A stretch of DNA of 24,647 nucleotides, from positions 1 to 24,647 of the forward strand of contig JBGTBA010000161.1 of assembly GCA_041749595.1 (NCBI GenBank), written 5' to 3'. The notes under the pieces were generated by a model. That model saw only the letters and a program-made list of their open reading frames with translations. It made no database searches and was not told the DNA's origin. This document shows, one piece after another, positions 17,224-23,174 of the stretch. The stretch comes from Aurantibrevibacter sp041749595 (GTDB taxonomy: Bacteria; Bacteroidota; Bacteroidia; Flavobacteriales; Flavobacteriaceae). The stretch's first letter is position 1. Each line of letters starts with the position of its first letter. Position numbers and translations under genes: made by a program.

Positions 17224-17727
17224 ATGGCGAACGACCCTAACAATTATTGGGAACAATTGGAAAGGCTAGAGAAACTTATCAGGACTTCCGAACTAAAGAC
17301 CGGTGCGGTATTTTCTTTCCATAGTTTGGTTCTAGGGCCTTTTGTGAATAGATCGGACTATTTTCAGCCTATTTTTCAGGAGAGTGCCATACTTGTTATT
17401 TTAGGCGTTTTATGGATTTTGCCGGTTTCGATTTCGGTCTATTTTTGCTTTATGCCCCGTATGGAGCTCAAGTACCGGAAAAATGTATTTTTTTTCAAGG
17501 ATGCGGTTCGTGCTTTTGGAAATAGTGATGAATATACCCAAAAATTGGCCGAGGTCTGTACAAACGAGGAAAAACTTTACACTCATTTGGGGCATCAAAT
17601 ACATATTGAAAGTAAAATAATCGACAAAAAATTTGATAGTGTTAAGAAATCGAGTACCTTTTTTGCACTAAGTTTTACATTTACGGTTCTTATCGTTTTG
17701 GTATGGCTTATCAAACTTGGATTTTAA
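17224..17727 (+). CDS. Pycsar-effector-like (PycTM) membrane protein
   Basis: This 167-aa protein has three predicted membrane helices (about 25-41, 54-77 and 144-164) with a soluble helical segment between the second and third. The first helix begins after a SELKTGAVFSFHSLVLG stretch, the second ends in a Pro-Arg pair (residues 78-79, FMPRMELKY), and the interior carries TNEEKLYTHLGHQIHIES and KFDSVKKSS, all typical of the Pycsar effector family (PycTM), where the protein is thought to be switched on by a cyclic nucleotide and disturb the inner membrane. It lies between a cyclase gene (45 bp upstream) and an HD-domain gene (10 bp downstream), so the effector reading fits its neighbours. It is a separate protein here; many Bacteroidota relatives are fused to an HD domain. 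The family call is from sequence pattern; effector activity is inference. Confidence 0.78.
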   Translation: MANDPNNYWEQLERLEKLIRTSELKTGAVFSFHSLVLGPFVNRSDYFQPIFQESAILVILGVLWILPVSISVYFCFMPRMELKYRKNVFFFKDAVRAFGNSDEYTQKLAEVCTNEEKLYTHLGHQIHIESKIIDKKFDSVKKSSTFFALSFTFTVLIVLVWLIKLGF

Positions 17728-17737
17728 GTTTTAATAG

Positions 17738-18325
17738 ATGAAAGGCTATATCAAACTTAGGAAAGAGATTTTGGGAATTTTAAACTCAAAATTGTCACAT
17801 AAACTTACCTATCATGCAGTATCCCATACCTTGGATGTGCTAAACGTGTGCAACCAATATATAAAAAGGGAAAAAATAGAGGAACGCAATGCCAAAATCC
17901 TCCGTATTGGGGCTCTTTTTCACGATATCGGATTTACGATCTCCCATATTGATCACGAACAATTGGGCTCGGAAATAGCTCAGGAAATGATGGCAAAATA
18001 TAGATTTGAACAACCGGATATTGACCGGGTCAAGGGATTGATTATGGCTACCAAAATACCCCAATCACCACAAACCTATCTGGAAAAAATAATCTGCGAT
18101 GCCGATTTGGATTATTTGGGAAGAACCGATTTTCCGGAAATTAGCGAAAAGCTTTTTGAAGAGTTAAAAATGTTTTCTGTAGTATCTACTAGGGAACAGT
18201 GGAACCATATGCAGATCAAATTCCTTGAGGCGCACACATACCATACCAATTTTGCACGGAAGAACAGACAGCCCAGAAAAGAAAAACGGATCAAGGATCT
18301 TAAAAACGGAACGGGCATTGTTTAA
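17738..18325 (+). CDS. HD-domain phosphohydrolase
   Basis: This 195-aa cytoplasmic metal-dependent phosphohydrolase has metal-binding residues at His30 (YHAVSHTLDV), His62-Asp63 (GALFHDIGF) and Asp121/Asp123 (ICDADLDYLG), with His73 (IDHEQLG) as an extra candidate ligand. The full HD set suggests an active enzyme. HD domains of this style are often fused to PycTM-type membrane domains in Bacteroidota; here the two are separate neighbours with a 10-bp gap and in reverse order to the usual fusion. A role in cutting or limiting the cyclic nucleotide made by the cyclase at 15184, or in hydrolysing another nucleotide, is plausible. A hairpin with a short T-run follows at 18338, ending the cluster. 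Intact length, start at ATG 17738. Confidence 0.82.
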   Translation: MKGYIKLRKEILGILNSKLSHKLTYHAVSHTLDVLNVCNQYIKREKIEERNAKILRIGALFHDIGFTISHIDHEQLGSEIAQEMMAKYRFEQPDIDRVKGLIMATKIPQSPQTYLEKIICDADLDYLGRTDFPEISEKLFEELKMFSVVSTREQWNHMQIKFLEAHTYHTNFARKNRQPRKEKRIKDLKNGTGIV

Positions 18326-18337
18326 TTTAAAGAACCT

Positions 18338-18360
18338 CCCGATGCTTGCGTCAGGGTTTT
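18338..18360 (+). terminator. Probable terminator after the HD gene
   Basis: CCCGATG-CTTG-CGTCAGGG forms an imperfect stem (one bulged A and a G-T pair) followed by TTTT, thirteen bases after the HD-gene stop. It closes the protease-cyclase cluster; its CCCGA start resembles the palindromes near 6601, 22005 and 22078. Confidence 0.45.
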
Positions 18361-18454
18361 CAGGTGAGGCAAAATAAATAACTTGAAAATTTTTATTGTG
18401 ATCCATCATTTTTAGCCCTAAATTTTATGATATACACAATAAGATCAAGCAATT

Positions 18455-18699
18455 ACGGCACAGGTTAAGGCATATGCGGCGACAGCCATTAAAGCCTTTG
18501 GATATAAAAAGAAGTAACTTAAAGTGCCCGATGTGGGCATCGACATTGAATATTGTGCGGTTTGCCACAGTGATCTTTACCGGATGGACAACGAATTGGA
18601 AAAAGCAGTGCATATCCTGTTGTTACAGACCCTGAAATAATAGGTCGGGTCCCTGCAGTGGGTGCCAATGTACGCAAATTTAAAGTGGGTGATCCGCGA
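18455..18699 (+). pseudogene. Eroded zinc alcohol dehydrogenase, N-terminal piece
   Basis: Three-frame reading recovers the start of a zinc-dependent NAD(P) alcohol dehydrogenase of the YahK/AdhC type: VKAYAATAIKAFGYKKK, then a TAA stop, then LKVPDVGIDIEYCAVCHSDL with the catalytic-zinc Cys and the CHSD motif. After a frameshift near 18609-18612 comes YPVVTDPEIIGRVPAVGANV ending in RKFKVGDP. The remaining two-thirds of the protein is absent before the convergent isomerase-like gene. It has no coding value now. The rest of the 18326-18817 gap holds only the probable terminator. Confidence 0.78.
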
Positions 18700-18817
18700 G
18701 GAAAAAACTATTTTCGATACAAAACCCTTGCAGAATTCCACTTCCGACCTTTTTCTTCTAAAAACCCTTATGTTGGCCCGCATTAAAATGGCTCTTTGGT
18801 TTTTTTATGTCACATGG

Positions 18818-19771
18818 TCAATCCAACGAAGTCCAAACCTTTTCCAGCAATGCTTTTGTGGCTCGAATACCTTCCGGCTCACCCATTTCATCACCTTCAA
18901 ATTCAATACCGATATAACCGTCAAAATTAGAATTCTTCACCAACTTTAATAACCGTTCAAAATCGATTATAGTCTCATTGCCGGCAGCATTAAATTTATA
19001 GGATTTTGCACTCACCCCTTTGGCGAATGGCAAAAAATCGGACACACCCTTATACCGGTCATAAACAGTATTGCAATTATTGTTTTGTGTGCTTCCCCAT
19101 TGGGTATCCAGGCACCAATTGCCAAAGTCGGGCAATGTACCTAGGTAGGAATTGTTTACTTCTTTGATAATTTCTGTGATAAAAGTGCTGTCAGAGGTGT
19201 GTAGCCCATGGTTTTCTATGAGTATATGTATATTTTCCTTGGCCCCATAGGAGGCAAGTTGGCCCATACCATCCACTAATGCAGTTCTAATTTCCGCTCT
19301 ATTGCCTTGCCCAAAGGCATTTACCCGAATGGAATGGCATTCCAGGATCTTAGCGGCATGAATCCATTTATAATGATTTTCCACAGCGGTTTTTCGGTCC
19401 GGGGCATTTGGATTTCCCAAATCACCCTCATTGTCCACCATAATCAAAAGATTTTTAACGTCATGGTCATTGGCCCGTTCCTTTAGTTGGTTCCAAAAAG
19501 TTTCATTTGTTGCATGTTCTACATAGAATTGGTTTACATATTCCACGGCATTGATGCCATAGTCGTTTTTGGCGATCCGGGCGAAATCAATCGGTTTTAG
19601 CTTCCCTTTTTCGAAAGCTCTATGTAGCGACCATTGTGCCAGGGAAATTTTGAGAGGTTTCATTTCAAATGGTTTTATAAAAACAGGGAAAGCAAAGGAT
19701 GTTAAAGGTGGCAAAGCAAGAACGCTGCAGAAAAGTGTCGAATTTTTGATAAAAGATCTTCTTGTTGACAT
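18818..19771 (-). CDS. Tat-exported TIM-barrel sugar phosphate isomerase/epimerase-like protein
   Basis: This 317-aa protein of the AP-endonuclease-2 TIM-barrel superfamily (sugar phosphate isomerase/epimerase or hydroxypyruvate isomerase-like) probably acts on a sugar-like compound in the periplasm. The N-terminus MSTRRSFIKNSTLF carries the twin-arginine pattern TRRSFIK, so export of the folded protein by Tat is expected. Barrel segments include PLKISLAQWSLHRAFEKG, GINAVEYVNQFY, HILIENHGLHTSD (metal-binding Glu and His), LGTLPDFGNWC and GYIGIEFEGDE near the C-terminus. These match the usual metal-ligand placement, with the last Glu near residue 295. It is convergent with the decayed alcohol dehydrogenase and lies about 150 bp from the PaiB-like gene on the same strand. 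The substrate is unknown. Confidence 0.82.
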   Translation of the reverse strand: MSTRRSFIKNSTLFCSVLALPPLTSFAFPVFIKPFEMKPLKISLAQWSLHRAFEKGKLKPIDFARIAKNDYGINAVEYVNQFYVEHATNETFWNQLKERANDHDVKNLLIMVDNEGDLGNPNAPDRKTAVENHYKWIHAAKILECHSIRVNAFGQGNRAEIRTALVDGMGQLASYGAKENIHILIENHGLHTSDSTFITEIIKEVNNSYLGTLPDFGNWCLDTQWGSTQNNNCNTVYDRYKGVSDFLPFAKGVSAKSYKFNAAGNETIIDFERLLKLVKNSNFDGYIGIEFEGDEMGEPEGIRATKALLEKVWTSLD

Positions 19772-19921
19772 TGGTCTAAAGTAATTGGGCCGACTACAAT
19801 TTTGTTGCGGAATGATAGGTAGGGATTATGTCAACCAAAATCAAACCTTAGCAGAAATATATGATTTTTTATTCAGATTTCGATATAATACAATAAGAAA
19901 GATATAACTGATTTGTTGTGC

Positions 19922-20530
19922 TTATTTTCTATTTTTCATAGCTTCGGCAACACCCTTTGCACCCGGATCATTGGTTTCCCCTAATTCCCGTATAATCTTG
20001 GGATGGTCGAGCTCTCGGGTCTGGGAAAGTTTGTATGTGGCCTGAATATCGGAGATTGTAATCTGAAAACCCACTATGCTTTTTATTTGACGCATCGTTT
20101 TGGGCGACATATCGTGCAATGAAACAGGCTCTTTGGAGTGATGCTCATATTTGTCCACCAACTTGTGCAAGGAGTTCAAAACTGCTTCTTCTTTGAGTAT
20201 TTTAAGCACACCATAGACATGGACCGCAATGTAGTTCCAGGTGGGGACGTCTTCTTCCTTGTACCAAGAGGATGAAATATAGCCGTGAGGGCCGTTAAAA
20301 ATGCAAAGTACTTCCTTATCCCCTGTAAAATATTTCCACTGCGGATTGGTTTTGGAAATATGGCCTACCAATACATCTTTACCGTGTTCATCGATGTCCA
20401 GTTCTAAAGGGATGTGGGTCGCCCAGGGTCGCCCGTCCGTAATATTGACCAAAATACCAAAGCCGTTCCTTTTTAAAAAGTCTTTTATTTCGGACGGATC
20501 TTCGTTTTTATAGTGCTGTGGAGTGTACAT
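19922..20530 (-). CDS. PaiB-family FMN-binding protein (negative regulator family)
   Basis: This 202-aa cytoplasmic split-barrel flavin-binding protein is of the PaiB / FMN-binding negative transcriptional regulator family. Family features are MYTPQHYKNEDPSEIKDFLK at the start, NGFGILVNITDGRPWATHIP, GHISKTNPQWK, VLCIFNGPHGYISSSWY and VPTWNYIAVHVYG in the barrel, and MRQIKSIVGFQITISDIQ near the C-terminus. In Bacillus the family affects sporulation and protease genes, but in this phylum the role is undefined and DNA binding is unproven. Length is normal. The ATG at 20530 gives the standard MYTPxHY start. The NIPSNAP gene at 20781 is on the same strand upstream, with a 250-bp gap in which I see no convincing gene, so joint transcription is uncertain. 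Confidence 0.85.
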   Translation of the reverse strand: MYTPQHYKNEDPSEIKDFLKRNGFGILVNITDGRPWATHIPLELDIDEHGKDVLVGHISKTNPQWKYFTGDKEVLCIFNGPHGYISSSWYKEEDVPTWNYIAVHVYGVLKILKEEAVLNSLHKLVDKYEHHSKEPVSLHDMSPKTMRQIKSIVGFQITISDIQATYKLSQTRELDHPKIIRELGETNDPGAKGVAEAMKNRK

Positions 20531-20780
20531 GGGGATTATTTTCTATTTTTCGGAACCGTGTAAATATAGGGAAGTTTATTGCTTTTTTAGTGTTGGGATT
20601 CCAGAGGGGACGTAAACGGGTTATGATCCGGTCAACAAGATTGCTGCCTTCTTTATGGCAATAGTTATGCACACAGGACCATGAATTAAAATACCCTTCA
20701 AGTCCGGCCAAAGACCATGAAGTATGGTTGACATAGGAATTGGGCGGCTTTATTGACAACCCTAATTTTGTAGGGGGTGA

Positions 20781-21530
20781 TTATTTTATGGCAGAAAAAG
20801 GAAGTGCTTTAAGATAAAGGGACTCCACTTTTTCAACAATTTTGCCATTCACCTCCGATGCATCCCGGGCACTTACCCAATCCGGATCAATACGGAATGC
20901 ATCCCAGGAAGCTTTGGCCGCATCCACACTGTTATGCGCTAAGAGATAAACCAGTTTGGATTGTCTGCCATCTTTTTCTTCCGTAAACCAATAGGCTACG
21001 TTTACCATGCCATGTTTTTTGAATAAGTCAATGGTGTTATCCCTAAAGCGCGCGTTGAGAGCGTCCAATTTCCCGGGTAAACAATAATACGTGCGGAGTT
21101 CGAATATTTTATCCCCTTCGGCCAGTTTAGTAACCGAGTTGGCATTCAGCTCCTGAGCCTTGGTAAGATATACCTCATCAATTTTGGCGACGAGTTTCCC
21201 GTTTTCAATGGATTTTTGATATGCATCCTGCCATTTGGGGTTGTCTAAAAACCTTTTCCACGAGACATCACGTGAAGATTTGTCCGGATACGCCAAAAAA
21301 TAGACCAAGGTTTGGTTTTCTTCATCAATGGGTAAAAAATAAGCGATATTCTCCATGCCACTTTCCTCAAAAAGAGCCAACGTATGGTTTTGGAAGCGTT
21401 GAATCAGATCCGGACGTTTTCCTTCATTGGTGTAATAGGTCCTCAGTTCATAATACCGGGCATCTTCTTGTTGGGCAATTCCTGTAATCATTGTAAAAAC
21501 GGCAAAAACGGACAAAATGGGCTTTTTCAT
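20781..21530 (-). CDS. Secreted double-NIPSNAP-domain protein
   Basis: This 249-aa protein has a signal peptide (MKKPILSVFAVFTMITGIAQ) followed by two tandem NIPSNAP (dimeric alpha-beta barrel) domains. The first starts YYELRTYYTNEGKRPDLIQR and ends IDEVYL; the second starts IFELRTYYCLPGKLDALNAR and ends VEKVESLYL. Internal matches such as SGMENIAYFLP versus HGMVNVAYWFT show the duplication. NIPSNAP proteins are small-molecule or vesicle-linked in eukaryotes and of unknown role in bacteria; export suggests a periplasmic binding or catabolic accessory task. No catalytic residues can be assigned. The ORF is intact and upstream of the PaiB-like gene on the same strand. Confidence 0.85.
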   Translation of the reverse strand: MKKPILSVFAVFTMITGIAQQEDARYYELRTYYTNEGKRPDLIQRFQNHTLALFEESGMENIAYFLPIDEENQTLVYFLAYPDKSSRDVSWKRFLDNPKWQDAYQKSIENGKLVAKIDEVYLTKAQELNANSVTKLAEGDKIFELRTYYCLPGKLDALNARFRDNTIDLFKKHGMVNVAYWFTEEKDGRQSKLVYLLAHNSVDAAKASWDAFRIDPDWVSARDASEVNGKIVEKVESLYLKALPFSAIK

Positions 21531-21612
21531 TACTAAATTGGTTTAAATTAAAAATGAGATTTTAAAGATATGATATTTTAAGTATTTATGGAAGCTTTAC
21601 AGCTTTTCTAAA

Positions 21613-21753
21613 TTATTCCGCCTGTAATTCCTTCAGTAGTTGATCCAATTTGTGTTTATCAACTATTTCACCCTTTACTACAAGGGATGTAAGGGTATTT
21701 AAATCTTCTATGTTTTCTAGTGGGTTTTTGTCCATAATAAGCATATCGGCCAT
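21613..21753 (-). pseudogene. C-terminal stub of an amidohydrolase
   Basis: Only the last 46 codons of a metal-dependent amidohydrolase remain: MADMLIMDKNPLENIEDLNT, then LVVKGEIVDKHKLDQLL to a TAA stop. The pattern ADxLIxDxNPLENIE followed by VVKGEIV is the standard tail of imidazolonepropionase-like enzymes. The sequence before it (FDGLFNSISS) no longer matches the family, so the break is near 21753, about 125 bp from the tRNA-Arg 3' end. Confidence 0.75.
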
Positions 21754-21803
21754 ACTGGATATACTATTGAACAACCCATCAAATTAATTTGATTTTTATT
21801 GAC

Positions 21804-21821
21804 CGTACAACAATCGTACAA
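21804..21821. repeat. Direct repeat CGTACAA x2, one helical turn apart
   Basis: CGTACAA at 21804-21810 and 21815-21821, 11 bp apart, lies between the truncated amidohydrolase and the tRNA-Arg terminator. The spacing and tRNA-proximal position resemble arm-type binding sites of tyrosine integrases, but no integrase gene is present. Confidence 0.35.
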
Positions 21822-21832
21822 ATATTAAAATT

Positions 21833-21876
21833 AAAAATCCTTAAACTACTGATTTACAGTATATTTAAGGATTTTT
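21833..21876 (-). terminator. Terminator of tRNA-Arg
   Basis: A perfect 13-bp stem (AAAAATCCTTAAA with TTTAAGGATTTTT) encloses a nested TACTG/CAGTA stem; on the minus strand it is followed by T-rich sequence just after the tRNA 3' end. Confidence 0.82.
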
Positions 21877-21877
21877 T

Positions 21878-21954
21878 TGGTGACCTCGACTGGATTCAAA
21901 CCAGTAACCTTCTGAGCCGTAATCAGATGCGCTATTCAGTTGCGCCACGAGGCC
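21878..21954 (-). tRNA. tRNA-Arg (anticodon ACG)
   Basis: Read on the minus strand, the 77-nt cloverleaf has acceptor GGCCTCG pairing with CGAGGTC (one G-T), a D arm in GCGCAACTGAATAGCGC, anticodon stem TCTGA/TCAGA with loop TTACGGC (anticodon ACG, Arg; wobble A expected to become inosine), a T arm GGTTTGAATCC and an encoded CCA end. A terminator follows directly downstream. Confidence 0.95.
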
Positions 21955-21981
21955 AATTTTCTTAAGTTTTGCCTACTGCCC

Positions 21982-22110
21982 TAAAGATACAGTTGCGCTG
22001 TTTTCCCGACACTTCGGGAGCACCACGAGGCCATTTGTTACCAGCATTACTGAACTGGTATTCAGATGCCCATTCATCCCGATAGCTATCGGGAGCACCA
22101 CAAGGAATTG
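21982..22110. repeat. Two degenerate tRNA-Arg 5' relics split by palindromes
   Basis: CAGTTGCGC at 21990-21998 and CACGAGGCCA at 22024-22033 are adjacent in the tRNA but separated here by 25 bases that include CCCGA-CACT-TCGGG. A more diverged copy (TATTCAGATGC at 22060, CACCACAAGG near 22096) is split by TCCCGATAGCTATCGGGA at 22077-22094. In both the palindrome precedes AGCACCAC. The first relic also contains TATCTTTA (minus strand), which could serve as the tRNA -7 box. Confidence 0.6.
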
Positions 22111-22184
22111 TTGTTTTTCCTTTTAATGAGGGGTGCAAATATATTTCTTTTTAAATTTAACTCAAAATAACGGGACTAAAATAA

Positions 22185-22694
22185 ATGGATTTTAAAAACT
22201 ATATATGTGACATAAGTGATTTTCCCAAACCAGGGATCGTTTTTAAAGATATTACGCCCTTGTTAAAAGATGCCCATGCCTTTAAAAATGCCTCAGCAGC
22301 ACTTCTAAACATGATAAGCCATAAAGTGGATAAGGTTGTAGGGATTGAAAGTCGGGGTTTTTTCTTTGCTCCAATACTGGCCCTACAATTAAATGCTGGT
22401 TTTGTTCCCGTAAGAAAGACGGGGAAACTGCCTTCCGATAAAATAAGTCAAATCTATGCTTTGGAATATGGAACCGATGTGGTGGAAATCCATGCAGACA
22501 GTATTAGAAAAGGAGACAGGGTATTGGTGCATGATGATGTTTTGGCCACTGGGGGAACGGCAAATGCGGTTTGCCAACTAGTGGAAAAATTGGGAGGGCA
22601 AATAGTACAGTGCAACTTTTTAATAGAATTGGATTTTTTGGCGGGAAAGGAAAATCTAAATGGCTACGAAGTAAAATCCTTACTTCATTATTAA
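22185..22694 (+). CDS. apt: Adenine phosphoribosyltransferase
   Basis: This 169-aa cytoplasmic purine-salvage enzyme joins adenine to PRPP to give AMP. Length is typical (about 170). Family landmarks are ISDFPKPGIVFKDITPLLKD at the start, VVGIESRGFFFAPILA with the substrate-loop Arg, VPVRKTGKLP, and the PRPP-binding motif VLVHDDVLATGGTA near 105-120. The C-terminal LIELDFLAGKENL is also standard. The start at 22185 follows AT-rich DNA with TGCAAATATATTTC some 50 bp upstream, which may be part of its promoter. The stop overlaps by four bases the stop of a small convergent gene at 22691. Nothing suggests that it belongs to the cyclase cluster, although it recycles adenine. Confidence 0.95.
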   Translation: MDFKNYICDISDFPKPGIVFKDITPLLKDAHAFKNASAALLNMISHKVDKVVGIESRGFFFAPILALQLNAGFVPVRKTGKLPSDKISQIYALEYGTDVVEIHADSIRKGDRVLVHDDVLATGGTANAVCQLVEKLGGQIVQCNFLIELDFLAGKENLNGYEVKSLLHY

Positions 22695-22843
22695 TCAAGC
22701 ACATGTTTTGTAACGTAATAGCGCCACCCAATAATGACCAATTGTAATTTGGATGCTTTGGATAGATCCAATTGCTTTTTGGAAAAAGAAGGAAATATTT
22801 TTTTATTGGTTCTGGCAAATAATGTAAATAATTTTCGTTTCAC
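22691..22843 (-). CDS. Conserved 50-aa basic protein with GTG start
   Basis: This short gene reads VKRKLFTLFARTNKKIF, PSFSKKQLDLSKASKLQL and VIIGWRYYVTKHVLD. An in-frame TAA lies three codons before the GTG at 22843, so GTG is the only usual start; GGAG sits just before it. The pattern (KLFxLFAxTNK, PSxSKKxLDLxKAxKxQLxIIGWRxYVTK) resembles very small flavobacterial proteins that databases often label SsrA-binding protein; the label is from memory and the function is unclear. The stop shares TTAA with the apt stop, giving a four-base convergent overlap. Confidence 0.75.
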   Translation of the reverse strand: MKRKLFTLFARTNKKIFPSFSKKQLDLSKASKLQLVIIGWRYYVTKHVLD

Positions 22844-22894
22844 GACTCCAAATTAGAGTTAGGCTTTGGGATGGTTCGGGATCATTTTTTTAAC

Positions 22895-22960
22895 TCACCA
22901 AAGCAGCATTAAAAATAAGGACACTAAAAGAAGGAACAGAATTTTCGCAATTTCCATCAT
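22895..22960 (-). CDS. Possible 21-aa hydrophobic micropeptide
   Basis: MMEIAKILFLLL followed by VSLFLMLLW reads as one short membrane helix with an acidic-basic tip. It is complete with ATG and TGA. The sequence composition is right for a membrane micropeptide, but short hydrophobic frames arise by chance in T-rich DNA. Confidence 0.3.
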   Translation of the reverse strand: MMEIAKILFLLLVSLFLMLLW

Positions 22961-23006
22961 ATCAAACGATTTTATAATTAAAAAGGTTTTGTGCTAAAAT
23001 TAGGGT

Positions 23007-23135
23007 ATGAAGATAAGGCTTACCTTTCAATCTTTCCAAAAAACTGCACGGAATCTTACAATTACGCACAATGCGGTTAAGATTGATGGTATTCTTGTTA
23101 AAAAAACAATGATGAACGCACCTATCTGTTTTTGA
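23007..23135 (+). CDS. Possible 42-aa ORF of unknown function
   Basis: MKIRLTFQSFQKTARNL, TITHNAVKIDGILVKK and TMMNAPICF form a complete short frame with ATG and TGA just before the transposase region. There is no recognisable domain. It may be chance or a fragment. Confidence 0.15.
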   Translation: MKIRLTFQSFQKTARNLTITHNAVKIDGILVKKTMMNAPICF

Positions 23136-23174
23136 TTATGATCATTTCTTCTTTTTACTCTATTTAGTTGACCC

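Larger units (their letters stand above)
22844..23174. other. 331-bp intergenic stretch before the transposase
   Basis: This region holds only two micro-ORFs of uncertain status (22895-22960 minus and 23007-23135 plus). I found no promoter, tRNA or terminal inverted repeat that stands out. Confidence 0.5.

Noticed and set aside
10826..18325. Claim of a proven anti-phage system
   Set aside because: The grouping and family resemblance support a hypothesis only; no defence-island neighbours, integrase or pyrimidine-specific cyclase residues are seen.
20508..20759. 83-codon leftward frame overlapping the PaiB-like gene start
   Set aside because: Irregular composition, overlaps the convincing start at 20530, and I see no domain. 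Kept only as a distant possibility of a fragment.
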